Notes under the pieces: generated by a model
Told to the model about the DNA's origin: nothing
Database searches by the model: none
What the model saw: only the letters and a program-made list of their open reading frames with translations
DNA from: Desulfovibrio sp.
GTDB taxonomy: Bacteria > Desulfobacterota > Desulfovibrionia > Desulfovibrionales > Desulfovibrionaceae
NCBI GenBank assembly: GCA_030145055.1
Contig: JAQYWK010000005.1
Location: forward strand, 1 to 64,000
DNA: 64,000 bases
Direction of reading: 5' to 3'
Part shown: positions 21,878-31,800 of the stretch, piece by piece
How positions within the stretch are numbered: position 1 is the first letter of the stretch
How the letters are laid out: each line of letters begins with the position of its first letter
Program-made: the position numbers and the translations under genes

Positions 21878-23557
21878 TTAGCTATTCTTTTGGGCTTCCT
21901 CTTCTCGCAAGGCACGCCTGAGTACTTTACCAACCATGGTTTTTGGAAGTTCTTTGCGGAATTCAACCTGTCTCGGAACTTTGAAAGCAGCAAGTTTTTC
22001 GCGGCAGTAGGTTATTACTTCTGTTCGATCAAGAGATTGTCCCTCTTTTAGGACAACATATACTTTGATTACTTCTCCTCGTGTTTTGTGAGGAAGGCCT
22101 ACAGTTACAGCCTCTTGAATTTTTGGGTGTTCAAATAAAATTTCATCAATTTCACGCGGATAAATATTGTAACCACTGGAAATGATCATGTCCTTTTTAC
22201 GGTCTACAATAAAAAAGTATCCATCCTCATCCATGTACGCAATGTCACCCGTGTAAAGCCAGCCGTTTCGCAGTGCTCCGGCTGTTTCATCGGGTTTATT
22301 GTAATACCCTTTCATAACTTGCGGGCCACGGATGATGAGTTCTCCCATCTTTCCAATAGGCATGGGCAGGCTCCCCACTTCCATGTCAACGATTGCGGCG
22401 TCAGTTCCAGGCAATGGAACCCCTATCGATCCAGCTTTTTTCTTGCCGTCCAGTGGGTTCAAATGAGTTACGGGAGACGCTTCAGTCAGCCCGAATCCTT
22501 CAACTATCGTTGACCCGAAAACGGAATTAAATTGCTGAATCGCCTCAACTGGCATTGGGGATGATCCTGAGAGGCAATATTTGATTGACGCAATATCAAA
22601 TTGTGAAAGTTCTTTTTGCTGGAGTAGAGAGAGGTATAAAGCAGGCGCTCCGGGAAAAAGGGTAGGCTTAAGCTTATGCATGGCCTTGAGTACATCAAGC
22701 GGCACGTAGCGCGGAAAGGGAACCATCGTTGCTCCAAGTGAGGTCGGAAAGTTCAGGCAAACGGTAAGTCCGTAAATGTGAAAGTACGGTAGGATTCCAA
22801 GGACTACTTCGCGTTCCCGTCCGAGAGAATACAGCATAGCATGGAACTGTTGAATGTTGGCACCAAGGTTTGCGTGAGTGAGACTACACCCTTTCGACAG
22901 TCCTGTAGTTCCTCCAGTGTATTGGAGAAGAGCAGTATCTTCGGTGGGCCGTATGTTCGAGGCCGAATAAGTCTCTTTCCCTTCGAGAAGGGTTTTCCAT
23001 TTAATAATGGAAGAACCGTTGTATGGTATTTTAGGCTTATTTTTATCTTTCAAACTCTTTAAATTATATAGCTGCTTGAGCGGGAATTTAAGTCCGTCTG
23101 ATATTGTCGTAACGAAATACTTCCGGGCAGGAAGTTTGTCGCGCAGTTTTTCTAACTTGGGCCAGAGCATGTCCAAAGTTATGATAAATTTAGCAGCAGA
23201 ATCCGTGAGCTGGTGAACCAGTTCCGTTTCCATATAAAGAGGATTGGTCATGGTAACCACGCCCCCTGCTTTGAGAATAGCCCAATAGGTCATGATCATC
23301 TGGGGCGTATTGGGAAGCATTATCGCGACCCTGTCTCCAGTTTTTAGACCATTTGCGCGAAGGTTGGCCGCCATTATTTCGGAAGCGTGTTTCAGCTTTT
23401 CATATGTGATAGACCAGTTTTGAAATTCAATAGCTTTACGCTTAGGCCATTTTTCAGCGGTCCTATCTAGGTAGTCAAATAGGGGGCAGTGGTTGAATTC
23501 AATTTTATTTGAAACTTCTGCGTCATAATGATTAAGCCAAGGGCGATTAATTTCCAC
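21878..23557 (-). CDS. fadD: long-chain fatty-acid--CoA ligase (AMP-binding)
   Basis: A 559-residue ANL-superfamily adenylate-forming enzyme. The P-loop-like AMP motif is YTGGTTGLSKGC near residue 213. VEGFGLTEASPVTH near 355 and GWLYTGDIAYMDEDGYFFIVDRKKDMIISSGYNIYPREIDE near 435-475 are the A5-A8 motifs. The C-terminal catalytic Lys lies in LPKTMVGKVLRRALRE. It activates free fatty acids to acyl-CoA with ATP. It is on its own on the minus strand, so it may serve phospholipid recycling or use of exogenous fatty acids. Confidence 0.93.
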   Translation of the reverse strand: MEINRPWLNHYDAEVSNKIEFNHCPLFDYLDRTAEKWPKRKAIEFQNWSITYEKLKHASEIMAANLRANGLKTGDRVAIMLPNTPQMIMTYWAILKAGGVVTMTNPLYMETELVHQLTDSAAKFIITLDMLWPKLEKLRDKLPARKYFVTTISDGLKFPLKQLYNLKSLKDKNKPKIPYNGSSIIKWKTLLEGKETYSASNIRPTEDTALLQYTGGTTGLSKGCSLTHANLGANIQQFHAMLYSLGREREVVLGILPYFHIYGLTVCLNFPTSLGATMVPFPRYVPLDVLKAMHKLKPTLFPGAPALYLSLLQQKELSQFDIASIKYCLSGSSPMPVEAIQQFNSVFGSTIVEGFGLTEASPVTHLNPLDGKKKAGSIGVPLPGTDAAIVDMEVGSLPMPIGKMGELIIRGPQVMKGYYNKPDETAGALRNGWLYTGDIAYMDEDGYFFIVDRKKDMIISSGYNIYPREIDEILFEHPKIQEAVTVGLPHKTRGEVIKVYVVLKEGQSLDRTEVITYCREKLAAFKVPRQVEFRKELPKTMVGKVLRRALREEEAQKNS

Positions 23558-23668
23558 TCAAACCTTCCAGTTCTTGAACTAATTATAAGGGGCCCCTTGG
23601 GATTGGGGAGTCTTAGTCACGAGGATGCGAAGTATATAATTCTGTTTACGTTCTGGCAAGTATGTATA

Positions 23669-24307
23669 TTACTGTCTGACAGCTGGAGTGAATGTTTTTA
23701 GTAAGTAGTTTGATAGCGCCTGACTTGCTCCTTGACCACATTCTGAAAAAGGACAACCAAGTTTGTAAGGAACCTCAATGGGCGTTGGAGTTCCATAGTA
23801 TACAACTTCTTCGCGCTGATCTTTAAGCTCTTTTATGAGTATTTGCATGGTAATAAAACAGGAATCAGGGCCACTTTTTATTCTCTGCATTTCTGGAGTC
23901 CACTGGGTGACTATAACCGGATAACTTCTGAAGTAAGATAGTCCTCCGTAACTGCCTATTCCGAAACCGACCCGTTCAGAGGCTCCCTGAGCAACTAACT
24001 TTGGTGATAGGCTTCCGATCCTGGCCTCAATAAGGTAATTCACTGGGCCATCGGGGGTGTAGTGATAGCCGATTCCTTCAAGTGTAGTGATAACATTCTG
24101 CGCTATGGGGACAATTCCGGACTCAAGATTTTGAACGCGTCCGGATCCATTTAATTGAAAAAGGACGATGCGAGCATTAAAAGTTCCTGAAGTGGGGTTA
24201 AATACTGTTATAGGCACTGCCGGCTTTACATCGTGGCTTGAGCAACCTGCCATTAGTAGCACGAAAAGTAGTGTGATCAGTTTTGCGAGTGAGTACTTTT
24301 TAATCAT
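23669..24307 (-). CDS. hypothetical outer-membrane lipoprotein
   Basis: A 212-residue protein with a lipoprotein signal peptide; the lipobox LMAGC puts the lipidated Cys at residue 22. The mature part is beta-rich, with GIGSYGGLSYFRSYPVIVTQWTP in the middle and a C-terminal stretch with two Cys (LGCPFSECG). I cannot name a family; it resembles DUF4136-like lipoproteins in size and in the phrase for resistance of a conserved periplasmic fold, but this is a guess. No neighbours suggest a role. Confidence 0.7.
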   Translation of the reverse strand: MIKKYSLAKLITLLFVLLMAGCSSHDVKPAVPITVFNPTSGTFNARIVLFQLNGSGRVQNLESGIVPIAQNVITTLEGIGYHYTPDGPVNYLIEARIGSLSPKLVAQGASERVGFGIGSYGGLSYFRSYPVIVTQWTPEMQRIKSGPDSCFITMQILIKELKDQREEVVYYGTPTPIEVPYKLGCPFSECGQGASQALSNYLLKTFTPAVRQ

Positions 24308-24533
24308 GAGTATCCTTGTCTAATTATGATATTTATGGGTAATTAGTTTATATATGATTAAACTGGATGGAGCAAATTGATTACTTTGATTTTTTTAAAA
24401 ACGACTCAAGAGATTTGATCGTGCATTTTTCATCGAAAAAGTGTAAATTTGTTTAGGAAATATTAATCGCATAAGCAAGCTAGGAATGAATTGTGACGGT
24501 ACATTCTAATATATAAGTTGAGTCGGGGGTTTT

Positions 24534-25490
24534 ATGAGTGGTGATGAAATATTATTAGATACCGGGACTAATGAGTTTGAAATAATAGAGTTTTATATTG
24601 ATGAGAAAGGTGGAGGAGACGACGCAAGAGATTACTTTGGAGTAAACGTTGCCAAAGTTCTTGAAGTTGTTGAAGCTCCGGCGGGCCTGCAAGCTGCGGA
24701 GGGAGCTCCTCATCCCAGCTATTTAGGCACAATGTCGCTTCGAGATATGATTCTGCCCATTATTGATCTATCTGTTTGGCTTGGAATAGAAAGAGAAGTT
24801 TCAGAGTTTCAACTAATAGTTGTTACGGAAATCAATGGCGTTGTTACCGGATTTCTTGTTACCGGAGTAACTCAAATTCATAGAATCGGTTGGGCCGACT
24901 TAAAAACACCGTCCAAAATTATAGCTGATTTGGATACAAACTGCATTACCGGGACAATTGAACTGAGCAACCGATTTGTTTTAATGATTGATCTCGAGAG
25001 CATACTTGCCGAACTTGACCCTACTATGGTTGAAAACCAGGAGGGTGCCGTTTCTGCTCCTGAAAGATGGTCAGCCGTAATTGTGGATGACTCCGCATCC
25101 GTCAGGGCTTTGCTTAATAAAAATTTCTTGGCGGCTAATTTTGACGTTCATCTTTTTACAAATGGACTAGAGGCATGGGAAGGATTGAAATCTATGCAGG
25201 AAAAGGCAAAAGAAGAAGGCCAGTCTATAGTGGATAGGCTTGATGTTATTGTCTCAGATATTGAAATGCCGCAAATGGACGGGTATACGCTTACCCGCAA
25301 TATTAAGGAAGATGCCGTTTTGTCGCAGCTTCCAGTTATCCTTTTCTCATCATTGATAACAAAGGGGCTCTTTCACAAGGGTGAAAAGGTTAAGGCTGAT
25401 GATCAGGTCACGAAGCCTGAATTTGGGGCTCTAACCGGACGAGCCATAACGCAGATTGAAAAATATCGGGCTAAACGAGCTGAAGCATAA
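24534..25490 (+). CDS. cheV: chemotaxis protein CheV (CheW-receiver)
   Basis: A 318-residue two-domain coupling protein. The N-terminal CheW domain (about 10-160) includes FGVNVAKVLEVVE and YLGTMSLRDMILPIIDLSVWL. The C-terminal receiver (about 175-310) has the acidic pair VDDSASVRALL, the phospho-acceptor Asp in VIVSDIEMPQMDGYTL and the conserved Lys in QVTKPEFG. It should link chemoreceptors to CheA and adapt signalling through phosphorylation. It is a single gene with its own terminator and no other chemotaxis genes nearby. Confidence 0.93.
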   Translation: MSGDEILLDTGTNEFEIIEFYIDEKGGGDDARDYFGVNVAKVLEVVEAPAGLQAAEGAPHPSYLGTMSLRDMILPIIDLSVWLGIEREVSEFQLIVVTEINGVVTGFLVTGVTQIHRIGWADLKTPSKIIADLDTNCITGTIELSNRFVLMIDLESILAELDPTMVENQEGAVSAPERWSAVIVDDSASVRALLNKNFLAANFDVHLFTNGLEAWEGLKSMQEKAKEEGQSIVDRLDVIVSDIEMPQMDGYTLTRNIKEDAVLSQLPVILFSSLITKGLFHKGEKVKADDQVTKPEFGALTGRAITQIEKYRAKRAEA

Positions 25491-25511
25491 AAAAATGAAG
25501 CATCATAAAAT

Positions 25512-25546
25512 AAGCCCCTGACGGAGATTCCATCAGGGGCTTTTTC
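25512..25546 (+). terminator. rho-independent terminator after cheV
   Basis: A 10-bp stem, AAGCCCCTGA / TCAGGGGCTT, with an 11-base loop and a T5 tail. It may also serve the convergent minus-strand lipoprotein gene. Confidence 0.9.
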
Positions 25547-25576
25547 TATTTTAATTCTATTGATAACTCAGCTTAA

Positions 25577-25855
25577 CTATTTCTTGTACCAACCGCGCGC
25601 TTTCATGCATTTATCGAAAGTGCTTACCTGTGAGTAATTCTCTGAAAACTGAGCTTCGTATGTGGTCGGCTCAACGGGTGCGCCATCTGTTTCCGCTCCG
25701 ATGGGTACTCTCTGGGCCGCGTGTTTTTCACAGTTTGCCTTATCTCTGGCAAGAACTTTATTTCTGTCTGCTGGATCGACAATATTTGAATTGTGCCATG
25801 AAGAGCAACCGCCCAGAACCAGTAGTGTCGCTCCAATGAGCAATAATCTTTTCAT
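25577..25855 (-). CDS. small hypothetical lipoprotein
   Basis: A 92-residue protein with a clear lipobox (LVLGGC, Cys17). The mature part has two further Cys (ANCEKHA and DKCMKARGW), which could form a disulfide in the periplasm. The ending CMKARGWYKK is of the kind common in small Gram-negative lipoproteins whose tail reads as a Cys...GW motif. The function is unknown. It lies 20 bases downstream of gpsA on the same strand and may be co-transcribed with it. Confidence 0.75.
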   Translation of the reverse strand: MKRLLLIGATLLVLGGCSSWHNSNIVDPADRNKVLARDKANCEKHAAQRVPIGAETDGAPVEPTTYEAQFSENYSQVSTFDKCMKARGWYKK

Positions 25856-25875
25856 AATAATCCCTTTAATATTTG

Positions 25876-26865
25876 TTATTCAGGTTTGAGGTCGCGTCCC
25901 ATCAGATCGCGAACGGCCTCTGCGGGGTTTTTATCTTCATATAAAATTTTATAAACTTGTTCTGTGATGGGCATTTCCACTCCCAACTTTTGAGCAAGGG
26001 CATGAACTGATTCGGTTGTTTTAACTCCCTCAGCTACCATTCTCATTTTTAGAATCTCGGAAAGTTTCAGTCCTTGTCCAAGTTTCAAGCCAACCTGCCT
26101 GTTTCGGGATAGGTCGCCTGTGCAGGTGAGAACTAGATCTCCCATGCCTGAAAGTCCCATAAAGGTCGCAGGGTTTGCGCCCATAGCCGTTCCGAGTCTT
26201 CCCATTTCTGCAATTCCGCGAGTGATGAGAGCAGCCCTTGCATTATGTCCGAATTTAAGTCCGTCAGCTATGCCCGCTGCTATTGCCATAATGTTTTTAA
26301 TCGCCCCGCCGATTTCGACGCCTCGGTAATCCGGATTGGTGTAAACCCTCAAATATTTGCAGGCGAAAATAGCTTGCACTTCTTTGCCAAGCTCTTCGTC
26401 TTCACAACCGAGTGCAACGGATGTTGGCATTTCTGCGCTAAGCTCATAAGCGAAGGTCGGTCCTGAAATATGACCGTATCTAGGATTAAGTCCTTCAAGA
26501 GCTTCGAATACAACCTGAGACATAGGCGCTCCGGTGTTCAGCTCAATTCCTTTGCTCGCACAGATGACAGCTGGATTCTGCGGGAAAAGGTGTTTTAGGT
26601 CTGCCAGAGCAGAGCGCATGAACTGGCTAGGAACCACAAGGATAAAGTAATCTGCGCCTTCCATGACTTTTGCCGGGTCGCTGTCGCATACTAAATTTTC
26701 AGCAAGGTCAAAGTCAGGTAGAAAGACTGTGTTGCGTCCGGTTTTCTTTATTTCGTCAACAAGCTCCTGTTCTCTTACCCAAAGGCTGACGTTTAAATTT
26801 TTTTTGGCAAGTGTGTTCGCTAGGGTTGTTCCCCATGCTCCAGCACCGATAACAGCGATTTTCAT
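25876..26865 (-). CDS. gpsA: glycerol-3-phosphate dehydrogenase [NAD(P)+]
   Basis: A 329-residue GpsA that reduces dihydroxyacetone phosphate to sn-glycerol-3-phosphate for phospholipid synthesis. The Rossmann motif is GAGAWGTTLAN (residues 7-17). ICASKGIELNTG near 113 and GPTFAYELSAEMPTSVALG near 140 follow. The catalytic Lys is in GGAIKNIMAIAAGIADGLKFGHNARAALITRG near 195. AGGAG lies upstream of the ATG. Confidence 0.97.
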   Translation of the reverse strand: MKIAVIGAGAWGTTLANTLAKKNLNVSLWVREQELVDEIKKTGRNTVFLPDFDLAENLVCDSDPAKVMEGADYFILVVPSQFMRSALADLKHLFPQNPAVICASKGIELNTGAPMSQVVFEALEGLNPRYGHISGPTFAYELSAEMPTSVALGCEDEELGKEVQAIFACKYLRVYTNPDYRGVEIGGAIKNIMAIAAGIADGLKFGHNARAALITRGIAEMGRLGTAMGANPATFMGLSGMGDLVLTCTGDLSRNRQVGLKLGQGLKLSEILKMRMVAEGVKTTESVHALAQKLGVEMPITEQVYKILYEDKNPAEAVRDLMGRDLKPE

Positions 26866-27030
26866 ATCTACTCCTTCACAAAAACTTATTAGAAAATCCG
26901 GTGAATTGGCTTATAAGCCCTCTACACGGATATAATTGATATTAACTTACTTTGGGCAAGGTACTCATACTAAGTGATTATGGCAACCTGCATGACAATG
27001 TAGACTGATCATTATGTCCTGCGGTAATTA

Positions 27031-28566
27031 TTACTTTATGCCTAATTTTGCTAAGCGCGAATCGAATGTTGATCTGTTCACATTGGCAATTTTTGATGCT
27101 CGGGAAATATTACCGTCGCTGCTTTCGAGTACGAACTTTGCGTAAGTTTCTTCCACTTCGCTCCATGTAAGTCCTTCCATGTTCAAGGTAGGGCTGGGGC
27201 CTTCCTCGCTTGTAAAAGGCGTAAATGTGTCTGAGCAGTGCGTGAAATGTGTCTCGGATCCACACTGATCCCCACTGATATATGAGGGTAGATCAGCCGG
27301 TGTTACAATTTCTTCATGGCAGAGCACCATCAACTGGCGGATGAAATTCTCAAGCTCTCGGATGTTACCGGGCCAACGGTAAGCCTTCAGTTGTTTTATG
27401 GAGTCCGCGGTAAGCTTTTTGCGAGGACAATTCATGAAACGGGCTTCTCTATTAATGAAATGTTCGACGAGAAATGGGATGTCTTCCCGTCTTTCCCGAA
27501 GTGGAGGCAAAAAAAGCGGCAGTACATTCAGCCTGTAAAACAGATCCTGTCGGAAAGTTCCTTCTTTTAAGGCCTGATCAAGATCTTTGTTCGTTGCGGA
27601 TATGATTCGCATATTAATTTTACGGGATTGATTTGAGCCGAGCGGCTTTACTTCGCTTTCTTCGATAACTCTCAGTAATTTGGCCTGAAGAGCATACTCC
27701 ATTTCACCTAGCTCATCGAGAAAGACTGTGCCTCCGCTCGAAGCTTCAAATAGCCCTATTTTATTTTCGAATGCTCCTGTGAAAGCTCCTTTTACATATC
27801 CGAAAAGTTCTGATTCTAGAAGTGGGCCAGGAATTGCGCTACAATTTTGAATAAACATAGGCATATCTTTACGATGACTTCGTCTATGGATTTCTCTGGC
27901 GATAAGCTCCTTTCCCGTTCCTGATTCTCCATAAATAAGTATGGGATAATCCGTCACTGCGTAGCTTGCGAGTTGGGTCATTACTTTGCTGAAAGCCTGA
28001 CTTACTCCAAGCAGGAATCGTCCAGAATACATCGAATCAATGGTGTCGTGGAGAGCTTTCACCTGCGCGATTCGTTTCTGTCTGATTAGAGCATTGGAGA
28101 GGGCAATGGAACCTATGTCCACCATATCTTGCAAGATTTTGAGGTATTCAGGTTTCAGATTAAGTTTTTTACCTCCCGCGCTGGTATCGATAACCTGCAC
28201 GGCTCCGTAGATTTCTCCACTGGTAAGAAATAATGGAAAGCATAAGATGAGTCGACTTTTGTTGTGAAGATCTTCCTCGATATCCTTATAATGCCTCTTG
28301 TCCACTCCCCCTTCGGCAATGGTCATTTCTTCGTTCTCAAGAACCCAGCCGACAATGCTTTTGCTCTTAGTGCTGAGTATTGTATGAAGTATTTTATCGC
28401 TCTCTTTACCTTCGGCTTCTATGCATTGAATTTTATCTTCTTTTTTTATCCAAATCGATCCCCGTTCAACATTTTGTAAGTTGAGAATCAGTTGCAGAAA
28501 GCGTTTCTGTAATTCGCTGATGGAAAGTTCTCCGACAAGTTCTTTCAGGAAGCTTACGTAAGGCAT
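27031..28566 (-). CDS. sigma-54-dependent transcriptional activator, GAF-AAA+-Fis
   Basis: A 511-residue enhancer-binding protein. The N-terminal 170 residues form a GAF-type sensor domain (CFPLFLTSGEIYGAVQVID). The AAA+ domain carries Walker A GESGTGKE, the sigma-54 contact loop GAFTGA, Walker B GGTVFLDELGE and arginine-finger region FRQDLFYRLNVLPL. The C-terminal helix-turn-helix is GNISRASKIANVNRSTFDSRL. Having GAFTGA, it should drive RpoN promoters on binding a small ligand or after a partner signal. It is divergent from the large chitinase gene, whose upstream region holds a GG-N10-GC promoter, so that gene is the likely target. The ligand is unknown. Confidence 0.92.
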   Translation of the reverse strand: MPYVSFLKELVGELSISELQKRFLQLILNLQNVERGSIWIKKEDKIQCIEAEGKESDKILHTILSTKSKSIVGWVLENEEMTIAEGGVDKRHYKDIEEDLHNKSRLILCFPLFLTSGEIYGAVQVIDTSAGGKKLNLKPEYLKILQDMVDIGSIALSNALIRQKRIAQVKALHDTIDSMYSGRFLLGVSQAFSKVMTQLASYAVTDYPILIYGESGTGKELIAREIHRRSHRKDMPMFIQNCSAIPGPLLESELFGYVKGAFTGAFENKIGLFEASSGGTVFLDELGEMEYALQAKLLRVIEESEVKPLGSNQSRKINMRIISATNKDLDQALKEGTFRQDLFYRLNVLPLFLPPLRERREDIPFLVEHFINREARFMNCPRKKLTADSIKQLKAYRWPGNIRELENFIRQLMVLCHEEIVTPADLPSYISGDQCGSETHFTHCSDTFTPFTSEEGPSPTLNMEGLTWSEVEETYAKFVLESSDGNISRASKIANVNRSTFDSRLAKLGIK

Positions 28567-28593
28567 TCTGGTGTCCTGTTTTTAGAGTAAAGG

Positions 28594-28657
28594 GGATATC
28601 TGTTTTTAATGAAATATCGGAATGTAGGATGTAAATCAACCATGTTTGCGAAATATC
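28594..28657. promoter_or_regulatory. possible enhancer repeats upstream of the chitinase promoter
   Basis: GATATC (28595-28600) and two copies of GAAATATC (28611-28618 and 28650-28657) lie 60-120 bases before the sigma-54-type promoter, where activator sites usually sit. The repeats are short and AT-rich, so this is tentative. Confidence 0.3.
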
Positions 28658-28716
28658 AGTAGTCTTTAAAAGGTCGATTTGTGGCTAAAGTTAAATATTT
28701 AAGCTGTTTAACTCTG

Positions 28717-28731
28717 TGGCATGCATGATGC
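28717..28731 (+). promoter_or_regulatory. candidate sigma-54 promoter of the large chitinase gene
   Basis: TGGCATGCATGATGC contains GG and GC separated by exactly 10 bases and begins with the TGGCA of the -24 element. Transcription would start near 28743, about 110 bases before the ATG. The neighbouring divergent gene encodes a GAFTGA-bearing activator. Confidence 0.65.
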
Positions 28732-28854
28732 TTTGTATTTGCTAAGTTTAACTGCTGCTCCAACTGCAAACTGGAGCAGGTTAGGCGGATTAGAAGCAAG
28801 TTTAATGAACCTTTTCATAAACAGCTTTTAACCTTTTAATACAAGGGGTTTTTA

Positions 28855-31800
28855 ATGCGTAGAGTTTTATGTGTCATGGCGGCAATTTTTTGCCTAGTCG
28901 GTTTTGCCAGTGCTGATGCTTTGGCTGCAGCAAAGTTCTCTTACGGTTCCACATGGTGGGGCGGAGGATTTGACGGTAAGATTTCGTTCGAAAATGACAG
29001 CGGTAACAAGTTAGAACAATGGAAGGCTACTTTTAATGTACCTTTTGAAATAACTTCGATCTGGAGTGCCAGCATTGATGGTGATGTGGAAGAGAGTGAC
29101 GGTTCTCACACCTACTCTGTTTCAGGGCCGGATTGGAATAAGAATTTGGCGGCAGGAGCTGTTCTGGAATTCGGGTTTAACGGAAAGACAGAAGGAACTC
29201 TATCGCCCGATATGGTGAAGAGTTTTGTCTTATCTTCTGGTGACAGCTCGCCTCCGTCCGGTGATGGAAGCTCTAGTGGTGATTCCGGTGGAACCACTGG
29301 TGATAGTTCAAGTGGCTCTGTTTCTGCTCAGTCTGCATTTACTATTACCTCGGATTGGGGTGCTGGTTTTGGCGGAAAGGCTGACGTAACCGTTGCTTCA
29401 GCTGTGAATGGTTGGGCGCTTGAGTTTGATTTCAGTGGAAATATCACTTCCATCTGGAACGCGAAGATTCTTGAGCACAATGGCAACCATTACAAGGTTG
29501 GACCACTTGATTGGAACGGTAATGTAGCGTCTGGCAGTGCTATTTCATTTGGTTTCAATGGACAGCCCGGTAATGTTGATCCTTCAGCATTTACCAATGT
29601 TTCATTGAACGGAGCAGCTGTTTCAATTGGTGGCGGTTCCGGCACAACTGATGGAAGTGATTCTGGCACTGGAACTGGTAGCGATACCGGAAGTGGCGGC
29701 ACTGATTCCGGCTCTGGAACTGACTCTGGTGCGGGGACAGGAACTGGCACAGATTCAGGAACAGATGATGGTACAACTGGTACTGATACTGGCTCTGATG
29801 GTGGAGCAACTGGCGGCGGTAATCCTACTGGATATACTGGTAGAAAGGTTATAGCCAATTTTGCTCAGTGGGGAATCTACGGCAGAGATTATCAGGTTGC
29901 TGATATTCCTGCTCATAAGTTGACTCATATTAATTATGCTTTCGTAGGTATCGATGGAACTACTTTGAAGGTTAAGTCTGTGGACGAATATGCAGATTTT
30001 GAGAAGGTCTTTCCTGCTGAAAATGGTTTGCCTGCTCAAAGCTGGGCGGACGCAAGTCTTAGTCGTGCCGGAAACTTCGGTAGGCTTAGACAACTTAAGC
30101 AGAAGTATCCTCATATCAAGCTGATGCTTTCTGTGGGCGGATGGACTTTATCAACCTTCTTTTCTGATGTGGCTTTGACTGGAGAGACTCGCGAGAGATT
30201 TGCGGCTTCTGCTGTAGATATGATGATTCATCAAGGTTTTGACGGGATTGATCTTGATTGGGAATATCCTGTTTCTGGTGGGTTACCTCAGCCTCCTGAA
30301 GGTTTAACTAATGCTCAGATGTCTATCGAACTAGAAAAGCAATACCAGAGATATCGTCCGGTTGATCGTGATAATTATGTGCATTTGTTGCGCGAAATTA
30401 GAAGACAGCTAGATGAAAAGACAGCTGAAACTGGTGACAAGTATGAGCTGACTATTGCCGGTCCTGCTGGTTCTGACAAGATTGCGAACTATGATCTCAG
30501 AGGAATGATGCCTTATTTGGATTTCATTAATCTGATGGCTTATGACTTCCACGGCGGGTGGGAAAATGTAACAGGGCATCATGCCGCAATGGTGGCTCAT
30601 CCTAGCGATAATGGCGATGTAAGCATTGAGAGTGCTGTTCAGACATATCTCTCAATGGGCGTTCCTTCTGAAAAGCTTGTCCTCGGTGTGCCTTTTTATG
30701 GCAGGGCTTGGGAAGGCGTACAGAGCACTGAAAATGGAGTGTTCCAACCTTCAACTGGTATTCCTGCTCCGTCTGGCCCCGGTCACTGGGAAGCAGGTGC
30801 ATTTGATTACTGGTTAATTAGTCAGATGATTGATGATGGCAGGACAACATTGTTCTGGGACAGCAATTCAAAGTGTTCTTATGCATATGGAGCAAACATC
30901 TCCGGCGGTAAGAACGGTGGCATGTTCATCACTTTTGATGACGTCAGATCAATCAAGAACAAGACTGACTACATTAAGGCTCAGAAGCTTGGTGGAGCAT
31001 TGTTATGGGAGCTTTCCGGCGATATACGTGATGTCGACAATGAAAAGTCCCTTTTAGGTGCTCTTGCAAATGGTCTCCTCGAATCCGGTGCAATCGGTGA
31101 CGAGAACGGTGTCGGTTCGGGTGGAGATTCTACAGATGATTCCAGTGTTGGTGATAGTGGATCAGGTAGCACTGGTGGTGCAGGAGGCTCTGGCACCAGT
31201 GGTGAAGTTGATTCGGGTGAAGCGGCTGTTGGCGCACCTGCCAAGCCAGTAATGGCATGGGTTAGCCCTGTTCAAAGTTACGGCGATTACTCCGTGGCAT
31301 GGAACATGTGGTGGGGCGATAACGCAATTAGATGGGCTTTGTTTGAAAATGGTGTTCAGGTGCATTCTGAAGATCTGACGCCGAATTCTCCGCAGGCTCA
31401 AGCTGGATCGGCAGCTCTTACTGGGCGAGATTCCGGTCAGTATATTTATACTGTCAGACTGTATGGGACAAATGGAGCTTACTCAGAAAGCAACTCTGTA
31501 ACTATTAATGTTGGATCCGGTAGCACTGGTAGTAGTAATTCTGGTGATACCACAACTGAAACTCCGGTTGTTGATGCTGGTGATGGCTCAAGGTACGACG
31601 ATGATCGTGATGAAACTACTTTCATCTTAGATGAAAACCTTGCATTCCAAATTCATGTAAATGAGTTTCAAACTAGAACCTTTAACTTTGACAAGCAGAT
31701 AACCCGCGTTCTTTCCCGTAACCCTGATGTTGCTGAAATCTTTGTTTCAGGATCATCCATTGAAATAAGCGGTATGGAAACTGGGCGAACAGGACTTCGA

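Noticed and set aside
29490-29858. Pro/Val/Ser-rich minus-strand frame opposite the chitinase linkers
   Set aside because: It is the reverse reading of Gly/Ser/Thr/Asp linker codons in a clearly coding gene.
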